A stretch of 30,434 nucleotides of DNA from Candolleomyces eurysporus (taxonomy: Eukaryota; Basidiomycota; Agaricomycetes; Agaricales; Psathyrellaceae): the NCBI GenBank assembly GCA_027579435.1, contig JANBPK010000908.1:1-30434 (forward strand). Reading direction: 5' to 3'. Shown one piece after another: positions 1-11,261 of the stretch (position 1 is its first letter; every line of letters begins with the position of its first letter). The notes beneath the pieces were generated by a model, which did no database searches, was not told where the DNA came from, and worked only from the letters and a program-made list of their open reading frames with translations. The position numbers were made by a program, and so were the translations under genes.

Positions 1-1220
1 GATCACATCCCCACCCTTCCAGATTGGTGCATTCTCGGCTACCACACTCCCGTCCCTCCAAAGTGGTGCATTACCCGCGCCAGCCTTCANTAACGTCTNG
101 ATCGTCCTGCAGTGGTGCATCACTTCACGCACCGACGATCACATCCCCACCCTTCCGGATTGGTGCATTCTCGGCCGCCACGCTCCCGTCCCTCCAAAGT
201 GGTGCATATCACTCATGCCTCACCAGTGCCTGGAGTGGTGCACATCACTTGCACCGACGATCACTCAATGCCGCCCTTCCAGATCTGGTGCATCGTACAA
301 ATGATCCCAGACCTGTATGGCAGTGAGCGCCAAGTTCCTCTGTTGCTGAATATGAGGCTGACCAGCATCAAGGGACTATGTACTTCAGCGATGGTGCAAG
401 CAGTCGGATACCAACATCACTTCTGAATGTTGATTGTCGCTCAGTAGATTCCCGTAGCACGAGGGAGCGATGCAAACCACCAAGAGCGCAAATCTTTCAC
501 TGAAAACATGGCCGATGCTTTGACTGGCAATTTGTTCCATTCATTTCATCTCAAAGGATAGCTGATCACCTCCCTAGTTGATAGAATTCGTTAATTACCC
601 CACCACCAGGTGCATGTCCATTAATCTTAGCATAGTAGTCCTAAATTGTCGACCAATATACCACTTTCTTGTACTCGCATCGACTGTCCTTCCATTCTTT
701 TATACTGAGACTTGGTACCTGCCGCCACCTACATAGTATTCCAACCCTCAAAGTGGTACATTCCTGCTCCCCCTTGATACACCACTTGCGCCGACACTCA
801 TTCCCCTAGAACAGCCACATCCAATTGCCATTCTGCCAACTTGGATCGATTCTCCTCCATCCTAAGTAGTGCACCACTCTCACTGCTCGATAGCACCCTG
901 CATTTTGGCCCTCAAATCAGTGGTGCATTACTCGCAACCTCATCCGGCACCCCTCTCTGGTCGGGTCAACCGGCACTTTCAGATGTAGAGTAGTGCATCA
1001 CTCACGCCAGCATTTCCGAGGACTTCCCCTCCAAAATGGTGCATCATCTGCTCTCCCCTGGAACTCCCCGTCGGAAACGGTATCAACCCGACGCCTGCAT
1101 CTATTCCTTCCCTCTGGAGTACTGTCTCTTTTGCAACATAGCCAATGCCTTCTCACTTCCCGGCCTTTGACAGTGAAAGTAGTGCACCGAAGCGCCCTAA
1201 TATCGGTTTCTGATTGTTAA
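1..1220. repeat. GTGGTGCAT-motif repeat block with 136-bp tandem units
   Basis: No gene is visible here; the open frames are translations of the repeat. A short motif, AGTGGTGCATCA or a close variant, recurs throughout (for example near 70, 113, 200, 235, 925, 990 and 1035). Within the first 300 bases there is also a longer tandem unit. The stretch from 1 to 73 recurs at 137-209 with only a few changes (offset 136), and a shortened third copy starts at 259. The sequence between motifs is pyrimidine-rich. The same motif fills 14.8-18.9 kb, so this is one repeat family present at two places. The 170 bases from 1220 to 1388 hold nothing recognisable. Confidence 0.8.
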
Positions 1221-1388
1221 TTCGCTCTCAAAGCACCGCTCTTTGAAGATAGTTGATTCGATCGAAAAATATACCAAGATAGTTCATATGTACAGTAATA
1301 CATGATGTCAAGTTTGTAATTTAAGGGCTAGTCCAGAGGACATGAAATTGTCGACGAAGATGGCGTGGAATCAGAAACAGAAACTTCA

Positions 1389-4300
1389 TTAACCNTTTTT
1401 ATTCTTCCTCTCAAACTCCTTCTGTTTTNGTTGATAGAATAAATCCGGGCTATCCATCTCATCCCTTGCATCCCTGACGAGGCTAGGGACACCTTCCCAC
1501 TGATGTTTGAATGCGTCATGGAGGGACTGGCATAACACTGCTTGTCGCTCTGCATACGCCTTCAAGCCTTCAAGGTGCTCGGGGGAAGTTGGCTTGTCCT
1601 GAAAAGCGACGCCCTTACGGCGCCAATCATCTGCTTTCCAGACAAAGAAACGAAGAGTACGCTTCATCTCTTCTTGGACCAGCTCAATCTCCTCTTGAAA
1701 TCGTTGTGCTCGTGCCCGTGACTTTCCCCATTCTACGCGAATCGCTAGAAAGCGACTTCAGAGACAGTATGACAACAAAAGGGAAAAGACGACCCACTTT
1801 CTGCTACGAATTCCTGAGTCTCTTCTTCGGTGGCATCAGCAGCGTTGACTCGTCTCCAAATCCAGGAGAGCGTTCGTCGAGTCTCGCCCAAGCCGGGTTC
1901 AGGCTCCACCATAGACCTGATATCCTTGTCTTGGAGTGGTAGAAATTCCTTGTCAACGTTGGCATAGCCTAAGAGATCTGCTAAAGCCAAGAGGGCGGTT
2001 CGAGCCTGGCGATATTCGTCTCTGGCTGCTGCTATGCGTGCTTGCACGGTCGCAAGAGCATTCAATGCCCACGTGTTGGCGCCCTGACCACGAAGCCATC
2101 GATCCTTGATGTCGTATAGTGTTGCCCGGATCTGGAGATTGCGTCGAAGGACACCTAGGGCTTCGTGGGCTTGGGCGTTCCGGAGTTTGTACTCGATCTC
2201 TGCCAAGGATCTATCAAATGAGATCAGTTTCCCAATCTGTGATGGCATCCAAAGCTTGACGTCGAATGGTTTCGGGGTGGCTTTCTTCTGTGGCTCTCGC
2301 TTCCGTAGCGTAATGGAGGTGGGGATGTACAGCTGAAGAAGGCTGAACCATTCTTCGAGCTTGCGCATGAGAGCATTTGAGCGCAATTTGACACGGGTTA
2401 TTTGACGATCTTGAGAATGATCCCAGAGCGATTCTGTCAATGTCTTCAACGAACGCCTTTACGAGAAGATTAGAAAATAGAAACAGATGAGAAAGAGGTA
2501 GACATACTGTTCACCCTCAAGATCAATGCCCATCGCAATTAACGAACAGGGAGACACTTCGTCTGAGAGGGAGACGTCAACCCCCGAAGCCAAGGCCTTC
2601 TCTTCTTCCTCTGCTATCTGACGCCTTACAGCTGCCTGAGTTGGTGTCTTGACAAGAACCTCATACGGATTGGGATTGTTGGCCGGGTCGAGCTCCCAGG
2701 CAGTCATAGCTCCCGTCCAGGAATGTAGTTTCTCTGGATTAATTGTTGCTTCCAACTCCTGATGCGCAATAACATGTTCTGCAACATCTGAAGTGGCCGT
2801 CTTCAGCTTCTTGAAGAGGGAGTCTCCTATTCGGAAGTTAATTAGTGTATTCTGTGGTGCAATCGACAATTCAGAGCCAAAAACATACCCAATCTAACGA
2901 TCTTTCTCCAATTATAGTCCCCAAAATGATAATCAAGGGTGTCGCGACGTGTTCCTGGTCCCATCTCACGAGTACTTGTTGCTAGCGGGTTGAGCTCGCC
3001 CCACCCACGCTCCGGTGCTTCTCCATCACCAAGTGCTGCTCCCGGGGTCAACATGAAGGCAAACCGATTTCGGCAAGCAGGAATATGGGCAGGAAGATGG
3101 AATTTTGGCACAAGGAATCGTATCTCAGCATCCGATTGAAGAAGGGGGGAAGACGGATCAATCTGGGATATCCGTGCAAATAGGTGAATGAACCATTGGC
3201 AGGCGATGTCGTAGGAGATGAAGTATAATTTGAGGAAGCAAAGTTGGATGCTCAATATAGTAATATAATCCATGTTAGAGTACCTGGCTGTTTGTCAACG
3301 TCAATGCCGATGGAATCAATATCAACACGCACTTTTCACCCCTCTGCATATCACATATCGCCAACGGACGCTTGGCATTATGTCGACTGCACTCCACCGT
3401 CGCGATTCCTGAAGACGCGTAGCCTTGGCCAGGTCGCATATCTGCCAGATTAACGGCATCATGGCAAGAGCATGTGCTCTTTGGCTCGGTTTCGTCCTCG
3501 TGCTTCTTGAGATACTCCTGAAAGGCAGACTCTTCAACAACGTATGCGTAACCCTTGCTCAGCCCTGGATCAGCGGCCTCGCTCGAGCAGTCCTTTCTCT
3601 TCATACGAAAGTTAGCGTCGAGGGCCAGATTGAGCGCATATAAGAATCTAGCCCCGTTTTGTCAAATAAGGCGCTTGGATGTGACAAAGTGACGTACCTT
3701 AAACCTCGCTCTATGTCCTCCCAACCTTCCGGAANGTTNATCCCAGGATGGGGGCAAGGCGGGCAGAGGAGGGCACATTCACCAGGTCGGGTTTCAGATA
3801 CACCACGGATCGGGTCATGACCTCGTCCGGTCCGTTTCAGGAGCTTGAGATGCCTCCACTGGTGCACAATCCGAAGGAGGGTTGGATATCGATCCTAGGA
3901 TGTGTGATTAGAATTTTGTTGGAACCAAGCTAGAAACCGCGTACCTTGGGGACGTGAAGCCCCGTGTTGTCCGTCAGGCGGGATATGGTTTGGTAGTACT
4001 TGTAAGTCGAGAGTTTTGATTCATACTGAAGAATTTCAAACGTTTCCAGAACCCGGAAGGTTGCCGCTGTCTTTGGGTTGACCACCGTTGCTGGATAGAG
4101 GCGACGTTCGAGCAGTTGTTCAACTTGGCCGTTGGATGACCGACCACAGCCACAGAAGTCCAGGCCAACCGAGTGAATTTGATCGCAATCAATAATGATG
4201 AAATCGTCTCCCCAAGCCGCCATAGGACGGGGACAACGATCTCCGCTTGGATGCCCAAGCTGAATTCTGAGGCCGAGGGACTTCAAAGAAACTTTCACGA

Positions 4301-4991
4301 AGTACGACTTGTTCCAAAGCTGGGCACAAAAATGAGAAATGCTCATTCAGAAACGATATCCATACCTCAATACGATGAAGGGGCAAGTTTTGATGGGTCA
4401 CCACCATGCACGCTTCACAGACGAGTCCCAGATTGTCGCAGCATAAACACCGGTAGCACTCTTTTCCAGAAACCTGGCAGCGGGAGCAACAATCAGGAGA
4501 CCCGCCACGCCCTTCCAGCGTAATCAATGCCCAAAGAAAGGCGTCGGCATGCTCCATCCATTCGTGCATAGCTTTGTCCTAATCCCATCCCCATTAGAAG
4601 TCATTCAACAAAATACAAATTGCGCGCTTACTCCTTTTTGAGCCGTTTTTGGGAGCTCTGGATCGGCTTCTGGTGGCAGCTGATCCTTATTTACAAAGCT
4701 GTCTACGTACCCCGGATCCCATCCTGCTGACTGATGGACTCGGTCCCACACGGCGTTCATTTGGGAGTCGGAGAGAACGATTTCCTTCCAAGTAAAGGCA
4801 GCGATAGCGTCAGAGTGATAGTGAGTGTCAGTCGCCTTGAATCCACTTGTTGTCATCTTCAACTTTTTGACTCTAACCATCGGCATTGGAACACGGAGGC
4901 TGCTCCCCTGCTGGAAGACTGAGGAAGGAACATGCGTCACGCACTTAAGCTTCTCCTTCTTCTTGCCAGAGGCCCCTTGATTTCTGCCCAT
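1389..4991 (-). CDS. CxC2-type KDZ DNA transposase, apparently intact
   Basis: This is a predicted transposase of the Kyakuja-Dileera-Zisupton (KDZ) superfamily, the cut-and-paste DNA transposons common in basidiomycetes. The exons, in coding order, are 4991-4632, 4578-4366, 4319-3945, 3894-3698, 3647-3333, 3283-2889, 2826-2508, 2456-1798 and 1744-1389. The introns are 46-62 nt, all GT-AG, and the nine exons join in one frame to give 1062 aa. A Cys-rich CxC2 region (CCSRC, CYRCLCC, CEAC, then LDFCGCG) lies at about residues 120-300. The KDZ core follows, with LALDANFR (D392), SYDIACQW (D512) and GDGEAPERGWG (E575); these fit a D/D/E RNase-H-fold catalytic triad. The C-terminal part is helical (RVEWGKSRARA, LRFFVWKADDWRR). 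I chose the ATG at 4991 because the longer frame begins with GTG. Two Ns near 3735 and two near 1395-1429 mask residues but do not break the frame. The family call is secure; activity is inferred from the intact frame alone. Confidence 0.93.
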
Positions 4992-5355
4992 CGGAGACGG
5001 ATATTGCACCAGAGATGTTGAGAATGAATGCACGGGTTGAGCAAGTGTGCCTTACTTTTGTTTGACAACATTTGTACATCTCATCTATTAGAATGCAAAT
5101 CTGGATCTGAAGTTGTGGCATTATGCGTGCATCGCATTAAGAGGGTGCCTGTCTCAACCACCTGCCAAAATGTAGAGACTTGGACTAGCATACTCAGCTG
5201 CGGAAACGGACTCGTGATGTCATGTCGCGGGTGTCCGACTCAATTGAACAAGTGTGCCTGACTCTTGAAGCTTGAACATCTAATTAATGAGCTGAAGTGG
5301 ATCGAAGACCGATGATGCCAGTATGTGGCTAGCTGTCTACCATCGTAAAGTGGAC

Positions 5356-5363
5356 TGACGTCA
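5356..5363. promoter_or_regulatory. CRE palindrome TGACGTCA, copy 1
   Basis: This is an exact TGACGTCA palindrome, the binding site of CREB/ATF-type bZIP factors (Atf1/Sko1 class in fungi). It sits inside the first clear promoter unit, about 370 bp upstream of the transposase ATG and about 520 bp upstream of the divergent ATG. Its preservation in both promoter units suggests a shared control element; that role is inferred. Confidence 0.5.
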
Positions 5364-5706
5364 CGCATGCCAGTTGGTGTGCCTGGCTCTCGAATAACAA
5401 TCGAACGGACCTTGAGTGCTGAACACGCTCTCTCTTCATAATGAGAGCCAGGCACACGCCGAAGGTACCGAAAAGAACTCATGTCTCATGAGCATGTCTT
5501 TTGTTTCTCCGTACTATAAGTGTGCGTGATATGAAATCTGGAGAAATGTCTGACAAATTACTATACTGAAGAGGAGCGTTGCGGGTGTTCGACTCAATTG
5601 AACCAGTGTGCCTGACTCTTGAAGCTTGAACTTAACGAGCTGAAGTGGATCGAAGATTGATGATGCAAACTATGTGCCTGGCTGTCTACCATCAAATAAA
5701 GTGGAC

Positions 5707-5714
5707 TGACGTCA
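5707..5714. promoter_or_regulatory. CRE palindrome TGACGTCA, copy 2
   Basis: This is the second exact CRE palindrome, at the matching place in the second promoter unit and 166 bp upstream of the ATG at 5880. The flanks (GTGGAC before, CGC after) match copy 1. Function is inferred from the motif only. Confidence 0.5.
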
Positions 5715-5879
5715 CGCGTGCTTTGAAGTTGGTGTGCGTAGCTCTCGACGGACCTTGAGTGTTGAACACGCCATAATGAGAGCCAGGCAGACTCAGGTAC
5801 CGAAAATAACTCATGTCTCGTGAGCATGTCTTTTGATTCTCCGTAATATAAGTGCTATGATATGGAAATCTGGAGAAAT

Positions 5880-6629
5880 ATGGGCCGACGAATTAAGTAC
5901 CATACCGAAGAGGAGCGTCAGGCTGCTCGTCGCATACAAAGCCTAGAGAGGCGCTCAGAGCCAGGGTACGTGATGAATATCTTGGGTTTTCTTACAATCT
6001 CAAAATTTGCCAGGGCTAAGGAAGGCCGTCGTCAGGAAAATCGCAAGGCGTATGCAAAACGGAAAGTAGTTATCGTGCCTGAGCCCCCTGAGGTTGTCCG
6101 AGCTCTATCGTCAATGGAGATTGGGGAGCACAGCCTCTTTGAACACCTTTTTTTGCACCATTCAATCATCCCAGATCCACTAGAGCTTCCCGCCATCACT
6201 CTCACCGATGCTGACTTCAAGATTATGATGGGTCACCCTCCTTACCCATCACACATCATTGGTCTACCCTCATTCGAAAAAGACTGGCCAGTAATTTCGG
6301 CTGTCTTCCATGGTTATGCCAATCGGAGATTCGTCTCAGAACAAGAGAAATGGATCGCGGGAGCAGTTCTTCGTGACCGTGCCGCTCTGTCGTCGGAACT
6401 CACCAAGTCTTACCGGATCTTGATGAGGGAGTGGGAACAATACAGGGTTGATGTACGCGACCATGGTCACCCTGACCACCTTGCGACGGAGTTCATCGCT
6501 TTCCAAAACCGACTCTGGACATCCCGCCGTCTGATGTGGCTGGCGGAGGATTTGAAACAATTGGCTGAAGGGGAGCAGACAGAGGCACTCTTTGTAGCAT
6601 TACGAGCACGCCTTAAACATTTTAGATAG
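5880..6629 (+). CDS. Small basic-N-terminus protein divergent from the KDZ transposase
   Basis: The two exons are 5880-5965 and 6014-6629. The 48-nt intron (GTACGTGA...TTTGCCAG) joins phase 2 and gives 233 aa. I preferred the ATG at 5880 (MGRRIKYHTEEE) to the one 18 nt upstream at 5862, because MGRR-x-KYHTEEE resembles the usual start of such proteins. The first 50 residues are strongly basic (ARRIQSLERR, then AKEGRRQENRKAYAKRK) and resemble a basic DNA-binding segment. The rest is mixed helical with many aromatic residues (HPPYPSHIIGLPSFEKDW, MREWEQY, RRLMWLAEDLKQL) and matches no domain I can name. It shares an upstream region with the transposase, so it may be an accessory gene of the same element (regulator or end-binding protein); that is inference. 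A broken copy of its first codons lies at about 5525-5582. Confidence 0.75.
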   Translation: MGRRIKYHTEEERQAARRIQSLERRSEPGYVMNILGFLTISKFARAKEGRRQENRKAYAKRKVVIVPEPPEVVRALSSMEIGEHSLFEHLFLHHSIIPDPLELPAITLTDADFKIMMGHPPYPSHIIGLPSFEKDWPVISAVFHGYANRRFVSEQEKWIAGAVLRDRAALSSELTKSYRILMREWEQYRVDVRDHGHPDHLATEFIAFQNRLWTSRRLMWLAEDLKQLAEGEQTEALFVALRARLKHFR

Positions 6630-6718
6630 ACAGGGAATCGAAACACTATTGTTATTCATACAAAACAAGATGTGGATACTGATAACAAATTGACCATCAT
6701 GGCGTGATCGTTGTTGCT

Positions 6719-7135
6719 CTACCACCTAGCTCGTGAACGCGTATGCCAGTTCACGGTACTGTCGACAACAGCAAATGTTAGATATGCCCGGATCCTCTAC
6801 AAACCAATCAGTCCAACTCGGTTAGTACGCACAACCAAATGATTATCAAACAAACAAACTCACGAGTCGGGTGGAGTTGAGCCTGACGTTGTGTCCAATG
6901 CCACTCAGCCGACGAGTACGGGGAATCGGAAACAGGGAGAGAAATTCTTCGGCGATGGTCATAGTAAAGGCGACGGAGGTATTGGTCTTGATAGAATCAA
7001 TGTAGCCATTAGTGTGGTGCTCAAGCCATGCTCGCTGGACCTTCGTAAACCAGGATGAGAACTAGAAATCCTTTAGTGTGAAATCGCCAAAAGGGAGGAC
7101 ATCTGACCCACAACTGGAGGGTGGACCTTGTGCAT
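6719..7135 (-). CDS. Short gene with W-Q-FL helical domain, 5' end unresolved
   Basis: The exons, in coding order, are 7135-7127, 7061-6864 and 6796-6719, with introns of 65 and 67 nt; the second carries a TACTAAC-like branch point. From the ATG at 7135 this gives 94 aa. An open frame runs further upstream through 7267 and, across a possible 54-nt intron (7268-7321), to about 7534 without an in-frame ATG, so the true start may lie farther 5'. The core reads SSWFTKVQRAWLEHHTNGY, then AEEFLSLFPIP, and ends at a phase-0 intron followed by RIRAYL. Spacing and intron position match the N-terminal domains of the genes at 10234 and 11262. The protein stops soon after the domain, so it is either a short family member or a truncated copy. 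Function is unknown. Confidence 0.5.
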
Positions 7136-7534
7136 ATTGGCGTCGGAACTGAAAAACTTGCCCTCTGCTTGACCGTATATAAGCTTGGTGCATTCCGCAT
7201 TTTGACCATTGAAGCCGATCGGAGATTGTGGATGATATGAGAGTGACGTCACTGATTCCAATGCCGTCTTCGGTGAAAAGGGATATTCTCTCTTATGGTG
7301 GCGGCGAAACCCTCAGAAGACCTGCGCATTTGAGTTGTTGAGTGCCGAGAGCCATTGAGAGTTTGAGAGTTGAGATTTCGATTCAAAAGCAAACCCAGTA
7401 CCGTCAAACACAGGGTTTGCATGTGATTTTTGAACTGTGGCCCTAGTATCGGGTCCACCCTTGTCCCCAAACGACGACGTGGCCTTTCCGAGCGACCAAC
7501 CATTATCCTTTCCGCTGTCCCTGGCATCGTGCAC

Positions 7535-9415
7535 TCACCCTAAAGTAGCGGATCCTCCGCCTGAAACTTGGAGTTTTTTGGTGCGTCTTAATCAACTACC
7601 TCTCCGACTGCGGCCACCAATTTTCGTCAAAAAGAACCAACAGTCATAGCAATGTGCTTATTGCTAATCGCTCCTCTAATTTGTAGGGTCAATGCTAGCA
7701 GCCGAGCGCTTCTCGGAACAATTGTTCTGGGCTAAAAGCTGTGCTGAATGGCGCATGGCTCAAGGCGTCGTTGCACCAATTCGGCCTATGTACGACACCA
7801 CTGATGCAAGTGCACCCACCGTTCACTGGCAGCCTCGGACTGTCGACGTTATCTACTCCCCTTGCGCAACCGGACATTTACTCACCTGCTGCTCATTGAA
7901 GCCTTGGAGATAGAAGATCTGATATCGGGTAGATTCCGACGATATCAACCTGATGACCTTGCAGTCTTGTTGGCTTTGGCTATAGCTGCTGTGTTCGGCT
8001 GCCTCTGTCTATATACCCATCCCTGTTCCCCATTCTCTATCTAGGTTCAGGTTCCTGGCCACGGATGACATCGACGCCAAATGCTGACTTGCCTCGGAAG
8101 CCAGGGCTGAAGTGCTGAAGGCCGACGCTGACCCAAACCGAATGACGTCATCGCTGGTATTTTTTCGCTAAGTCCATTGCTCGTCAACCTCTACGTGCCT
8201 CAACAACTTGTTGCTGCCGCTATTACCCCAGATTCTTTTTTATTTGGCTCAGCAACGCTATCTCACTGTCAGCACTCCATCCCCTGTCCCTTGCTATCAC
8301 GAATCAGGCTTAACGTCCAGACTTTCGCTCGATCTGTGTCTCCCTGCCAACCAAAATTCAGTTTTCAGCAAGTTCATCGAAAGCTAGAGTGGTTCTAGTT
8401 AGATAAATGAAATTCTAGGGGCTGTGTGAGCCATTTTATCACACATGAACGCCAGATACGTCGCGTAGGCTACCTATTTATTCTTAACTTTACCTCTGCA
8501 CTGGGAATCAGAACTCGCTCGTTTGTGACTCTTGTATCTTTCCCGCAGCTAATACGACCTCATATCTTGACTCAAAAGGGTCCCAACCTTTAGTTTGTAC
8601 TATTATTCCCAGCCCCTTTACTCCCATTCTCGCGCAATATCAATTATTTGCGACTCTATCGTATTTGGTAGAAACACAAAATCGCTCTCCGGGGAGCATA
8701 TGGCACCCGTTTCATCAACTTGAAACGCATCAATGGGATCCTCTGGGTTGATAAAAAGCTCCCCTATGCTTGCTGGGACGCATGGTGTGTTTTTGAAAAA
8801 TAGTTATACAGAATTCGGAGGGTCGCTTCAAGTGTCAGAAGGGAAGTCGGCTGCATTTCGCAACTTTGAAGGTGTATAACTAGAAAAATTATTTCCACAG
8901 TCCAAAGTTAAGATCGATAGAACTAGCTGCTATACGTGTAATTTCCGGTACTTTCTGTCCTTATCGCATTGTGAAAGCAGGCTCTATCGAAAAATCTCTG
9001 TTTTTCTCTCGATTCAGCGAACTTTTAAACAGATTCTGATTGGTTCGGAATCCTTGACGCCTATCCCTCTGTTCCGTTTCGCAGACGGAGCGGTCCTCAT
9101 CCAATCTGGTATCGACCATTCCTCCCAAGATACGCTGGAGCCGCCGGTAGGTCCAGAGTTCAATTTACTGCTGATACGTCTAAATTAAGCTTTCATTCAT
9201 AGTGGTGCCTGGGCACGAGATCTACTGCTTTTGTGGAGCCGTCTGAGGAACCAATAGGACGCGCGCCATTTGCAAGTCCAGTTGAAAGACCACGCCTAAA
9301 AAGGAATGGTCTGCACAGGCTGCACAGGATCCAGCTAATTGTGAGCGACTTTGCGAAACAGTCCCAAGTTCAACAAATAAATAGGCAGTAGGCACTGTTT
9401 CATTTTATTACCGCA
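7535..9415. other. Intergenic region without a recognisable gene
   Basis: I examined both strands. Only short open frames occur, and none shows a family motif or can be extended through convincing splice sites. An exact CRE palindrome TGACGTCA lies at 8143-8150. AT content rises from about 8400 to 9400. No inverted repeats, tandem arrays or long terminal repeats were seen by eye. Confidence 0.5.
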
Positions 9416-9845
9416 ATGCACTCATATCGCCCTATCGGCCGTGATTTTGGAGATTCCGTCCCACCCCAGCGAGGCACCGGGCCCAGAGACCGACCAATCT
9501 CCTCTCCGCCTGACCAGTGGCTGACGAATATTACCGGTACCGATCTCGCCCGAGCATTGTAAGTTCAGGAACGATTCTTGTGACCTACAGAAAATATCAC
9601 TAAGTCAATTCACTAGCCGACTCTCGCTCGCCGCCTGTGGGCTTGAAATCAGGGACTCCGCAGCTGAAGACCCGTCGAAGAGTGGTGTTTCGGATCCCAA
9701 CGCTATCAATAAAGGAGAGCCTTTGATTGTGGCTGGAAGCACGCAGTATACCCCTTATGCTCCTGCAAACGGACCTTATTCTTTGCGACCTTCAGCTTCT
9801 ATCAGGCCAACTGAGCGTGCTCAAGGTAGCTTTCGCCGCATGTAG
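9416..9845 (+). CDS. Small two-exon orphan protein
   Basis: The exons are 9416-9558 and 9617-9845, joined across a 58-nt intron (GTAAGTTCAG...TTCACTAG) in phase 2 to give 123 aa. The first exon alone would end right at the splice site, and splicing restores a long open frame, which supports the model. The protein is polar, rich in Pro, Ser and Arg, with a central segment WLTNITGTDLARAFRLSLAA that may form a helix. There is no signal peptide or membrane segment. The context before the ATG (TTACCGCA) is favourable, and an AATAAA sits about 80 nt after the stop. I do not recognise a family. Confidence 0.5.
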
Positions 9846-10233
9846 TACACATCTATCAAGTGAGGAGACTGGAGTTGGATGGGAGAGTTGTACGATAGCC
9901 TTATGTTGCTGATGAGATCGAGATATCAATAAAGTCAATTGTCTTTGGTCATGTGTAAAGCAAACATTCCAACATTATTGGTGCATCACTTGATACACAA
10001 GACTGTTGCCATGAAGAGACCTACCTCCAAAAGGGAAATCACAATCCCAAAAAGAGTTGACGAGATCGTGTACGTCATGGGTGAATGCTCGAGTGCTCAA
10101 TGCGGTTTTCGGTTCTGTGGCCCAATCTCGGAATAATAAGTGTCTTTCAAAAAGATCGTTAATAAAGCTCGTAAATATCATACCATAATATCGTACTCCA
10201 TCTCATACACCAGTTATCTCTGCCCAGAACGCT
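9846..10233. other. Intergenic, 388 bp
   Basis: This stretch contains the AATAAA signal near 9929 that may serve the gene at 9416, and one copy of the TTGGTGCATCACTTG motif at about 9978. The 65-codon open frame from 9939 shows no family signal. Nothing else is visible. Confidence 0.5.
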
Positions 10234-10697
10234 ATGCCCAACATACGGCCTGGTTGGACTCCGAAGCAGTCGATATTCCTCCGACTTGCTGCCATTGAGT
10301 TTCTCCGAGTCGCCAACGCGGATCAGAATTGTGACGAGTACCTCGAGACATTCTTTCAAGAGTGGCTCATGGCATACGGTCCGCCCGAGGTCCTCCAAGG
10401 CTGCTCTACCGAGGGATCGCTGGCGTTGCTCAAAAAGGTGCGTCAAAACTTCTTTCTCAGTGGAACATTATTGATCTTGGGGCACAGCGCGTCATCACTA
10501 CGATCAAATGGCATGCCTTTGCTGGAGACAGGTCGCTCAAAGTATCGTTCAAGGCCCGCATCTACGCTCTCAAGCTTCAGCTCCAACGCGACCTCTATCA
10601 CCTGTGGGATCTTCCCGAAGACCTCCCGTATCGGGCTCCGGTCAAAGCACGCGCATGCGTTCGAGTGGAAACTCGCCTCGCAAATATGACCGTTTGA
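10234..10697 (+). CDS. Short protein with W-Q-FL helical domain
   Basis: The exons are 10234-10437 and 10488-10697, joined in phase 0 across a 50-nt intron (GTGCGTCAAAAC...GGGGCACAG), giving 137 aa. An alternative AG would leave a 23-nt intron, which is too short. The N-terminus reads GWTPKQSIFLRLAAIEFL, then YLETFFQEWLMAYGPPE, then LLKK, then after the intron RVITTIKWHAF. The same layout, with an intron at the same point, occurs in the gene at 11262 (GWTTDAQSAFL ... LYS / RIKDWYRWRR). The second half is basic and has no named domain. The family is unnamed to me. The protein lacks the long proline-rich and C-terminal parts of the 884-aa relative next door, so it is probably a truncated paralogue. 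Confidence 0.65.
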
Positions 10698-11261
10698 AAT
10701 GGTTGCGTTTTCCATGCTTCTGTACTTCTATGTTTTTCTTGTTAAGCTGTAGTCGATGAATCCAGTGCGTAGTATCATGCTTCATAGCGCTATTAATTAA
10801 TTTGGGAACAAAAAACGACCCTCAAATGGGGCCAAACGGCTCCATAACTCTGTGAATTGGACATAGCCTTGACTTCTGTCTCAGTAATGGAGTAAAATAG
10901 CCGTTCCTTAATCCCTATAAATTTCTACGGAGGATCTGAATGTCAGATTGTAGGATTGGTGAAGGCCCGATCAAAACAGATTCCTTGATGACGGCCCAAA
11001 ATGTGTGCGCGATCATTCAGCGTCAGATCTCTGAGGTCCAACCAAGACCACCGTCTCTTTGCAGCCTGTAAACATGTCTCATTGGGACTGAAGAGGACAG
11101 GGTGTCGGAATTTTCCATTTGGAAACTTTCTTTGTTGAACGAAAGTTCGTAATTGACTATAAAACGCACTATGCACCACTCCCTCTCCCCATCTCCCCAA
11201 TCGTTGTTGCACCAGCAAAAGCACCACTTCGTTCTCTCTTCCCTTTCTCCCTACGACGCAG
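10698..11261. other. Intergenic, upstream of the 884-aa gene
   Basis: This 564-bp stretch lies between two genes of the same family, both on the plus strand. The last 100 bases before the ATG at 11262 are rich in C and T (CTCCCTCTCCCCATCTCCCC), a pyrimidine-rich core promoter typical of basidiomycete genes. No other element was recognised. Confidence 0.5.

Larger units (their letters stand above)
5034..5861. repeat. Tandemly duplicated divergent promoter with relic gene start
   Basis: The intergenic region between the transposase and the divergent gene is built from repeated units. Positions 5225-5582 and 5583-5918 align along their whole length, sharing GACTCAATTGAAC, GCCTGACTCTTGAAGCTTGA, GTGGACTGACGTCACGC and CGGACCTTGAGTG. 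A degenerate third copy begins at about 5036 (GTTGAGCAAGTGTGCCT). The end of the first clear copy (about 5525-5582) is a damaged version of the start of the gene at 5880, cut off after the GAGGAGCGT segment. The first clear copy also contains an inverted repeat, GTGTGCCTGGCTCT at about 5379 facing AGAGCCAGGCACAC at about 5442, which could form a hairpin. Confidence 0.85.

Noticed and set aside
24..426. Overlapping plus-strand open frames with repeated MVHH/VVH words
   Set aside because: They are translations of the GTGGTGCAT repeat, and no start context, splice site or domain supports a gene.
1511..1942. 143-codon plus-strand frame
   Set aside because: It lies antisense to the last two transposase exons, where the minus strand has clear KDZ sequence.
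1220..6760. Terminal inverted repeats of the KDZ element
   Set aside because: I compared the flanks beyond both genes and saw no convincing inverted match or target duplication; a computed search is needed to decide.
10438..10460. 23-nt intron in the gene at 10234
   Set aside because: Too short for splicing; the next AG gives a 50-nt intron that keeps the frame and matches the family intron position.
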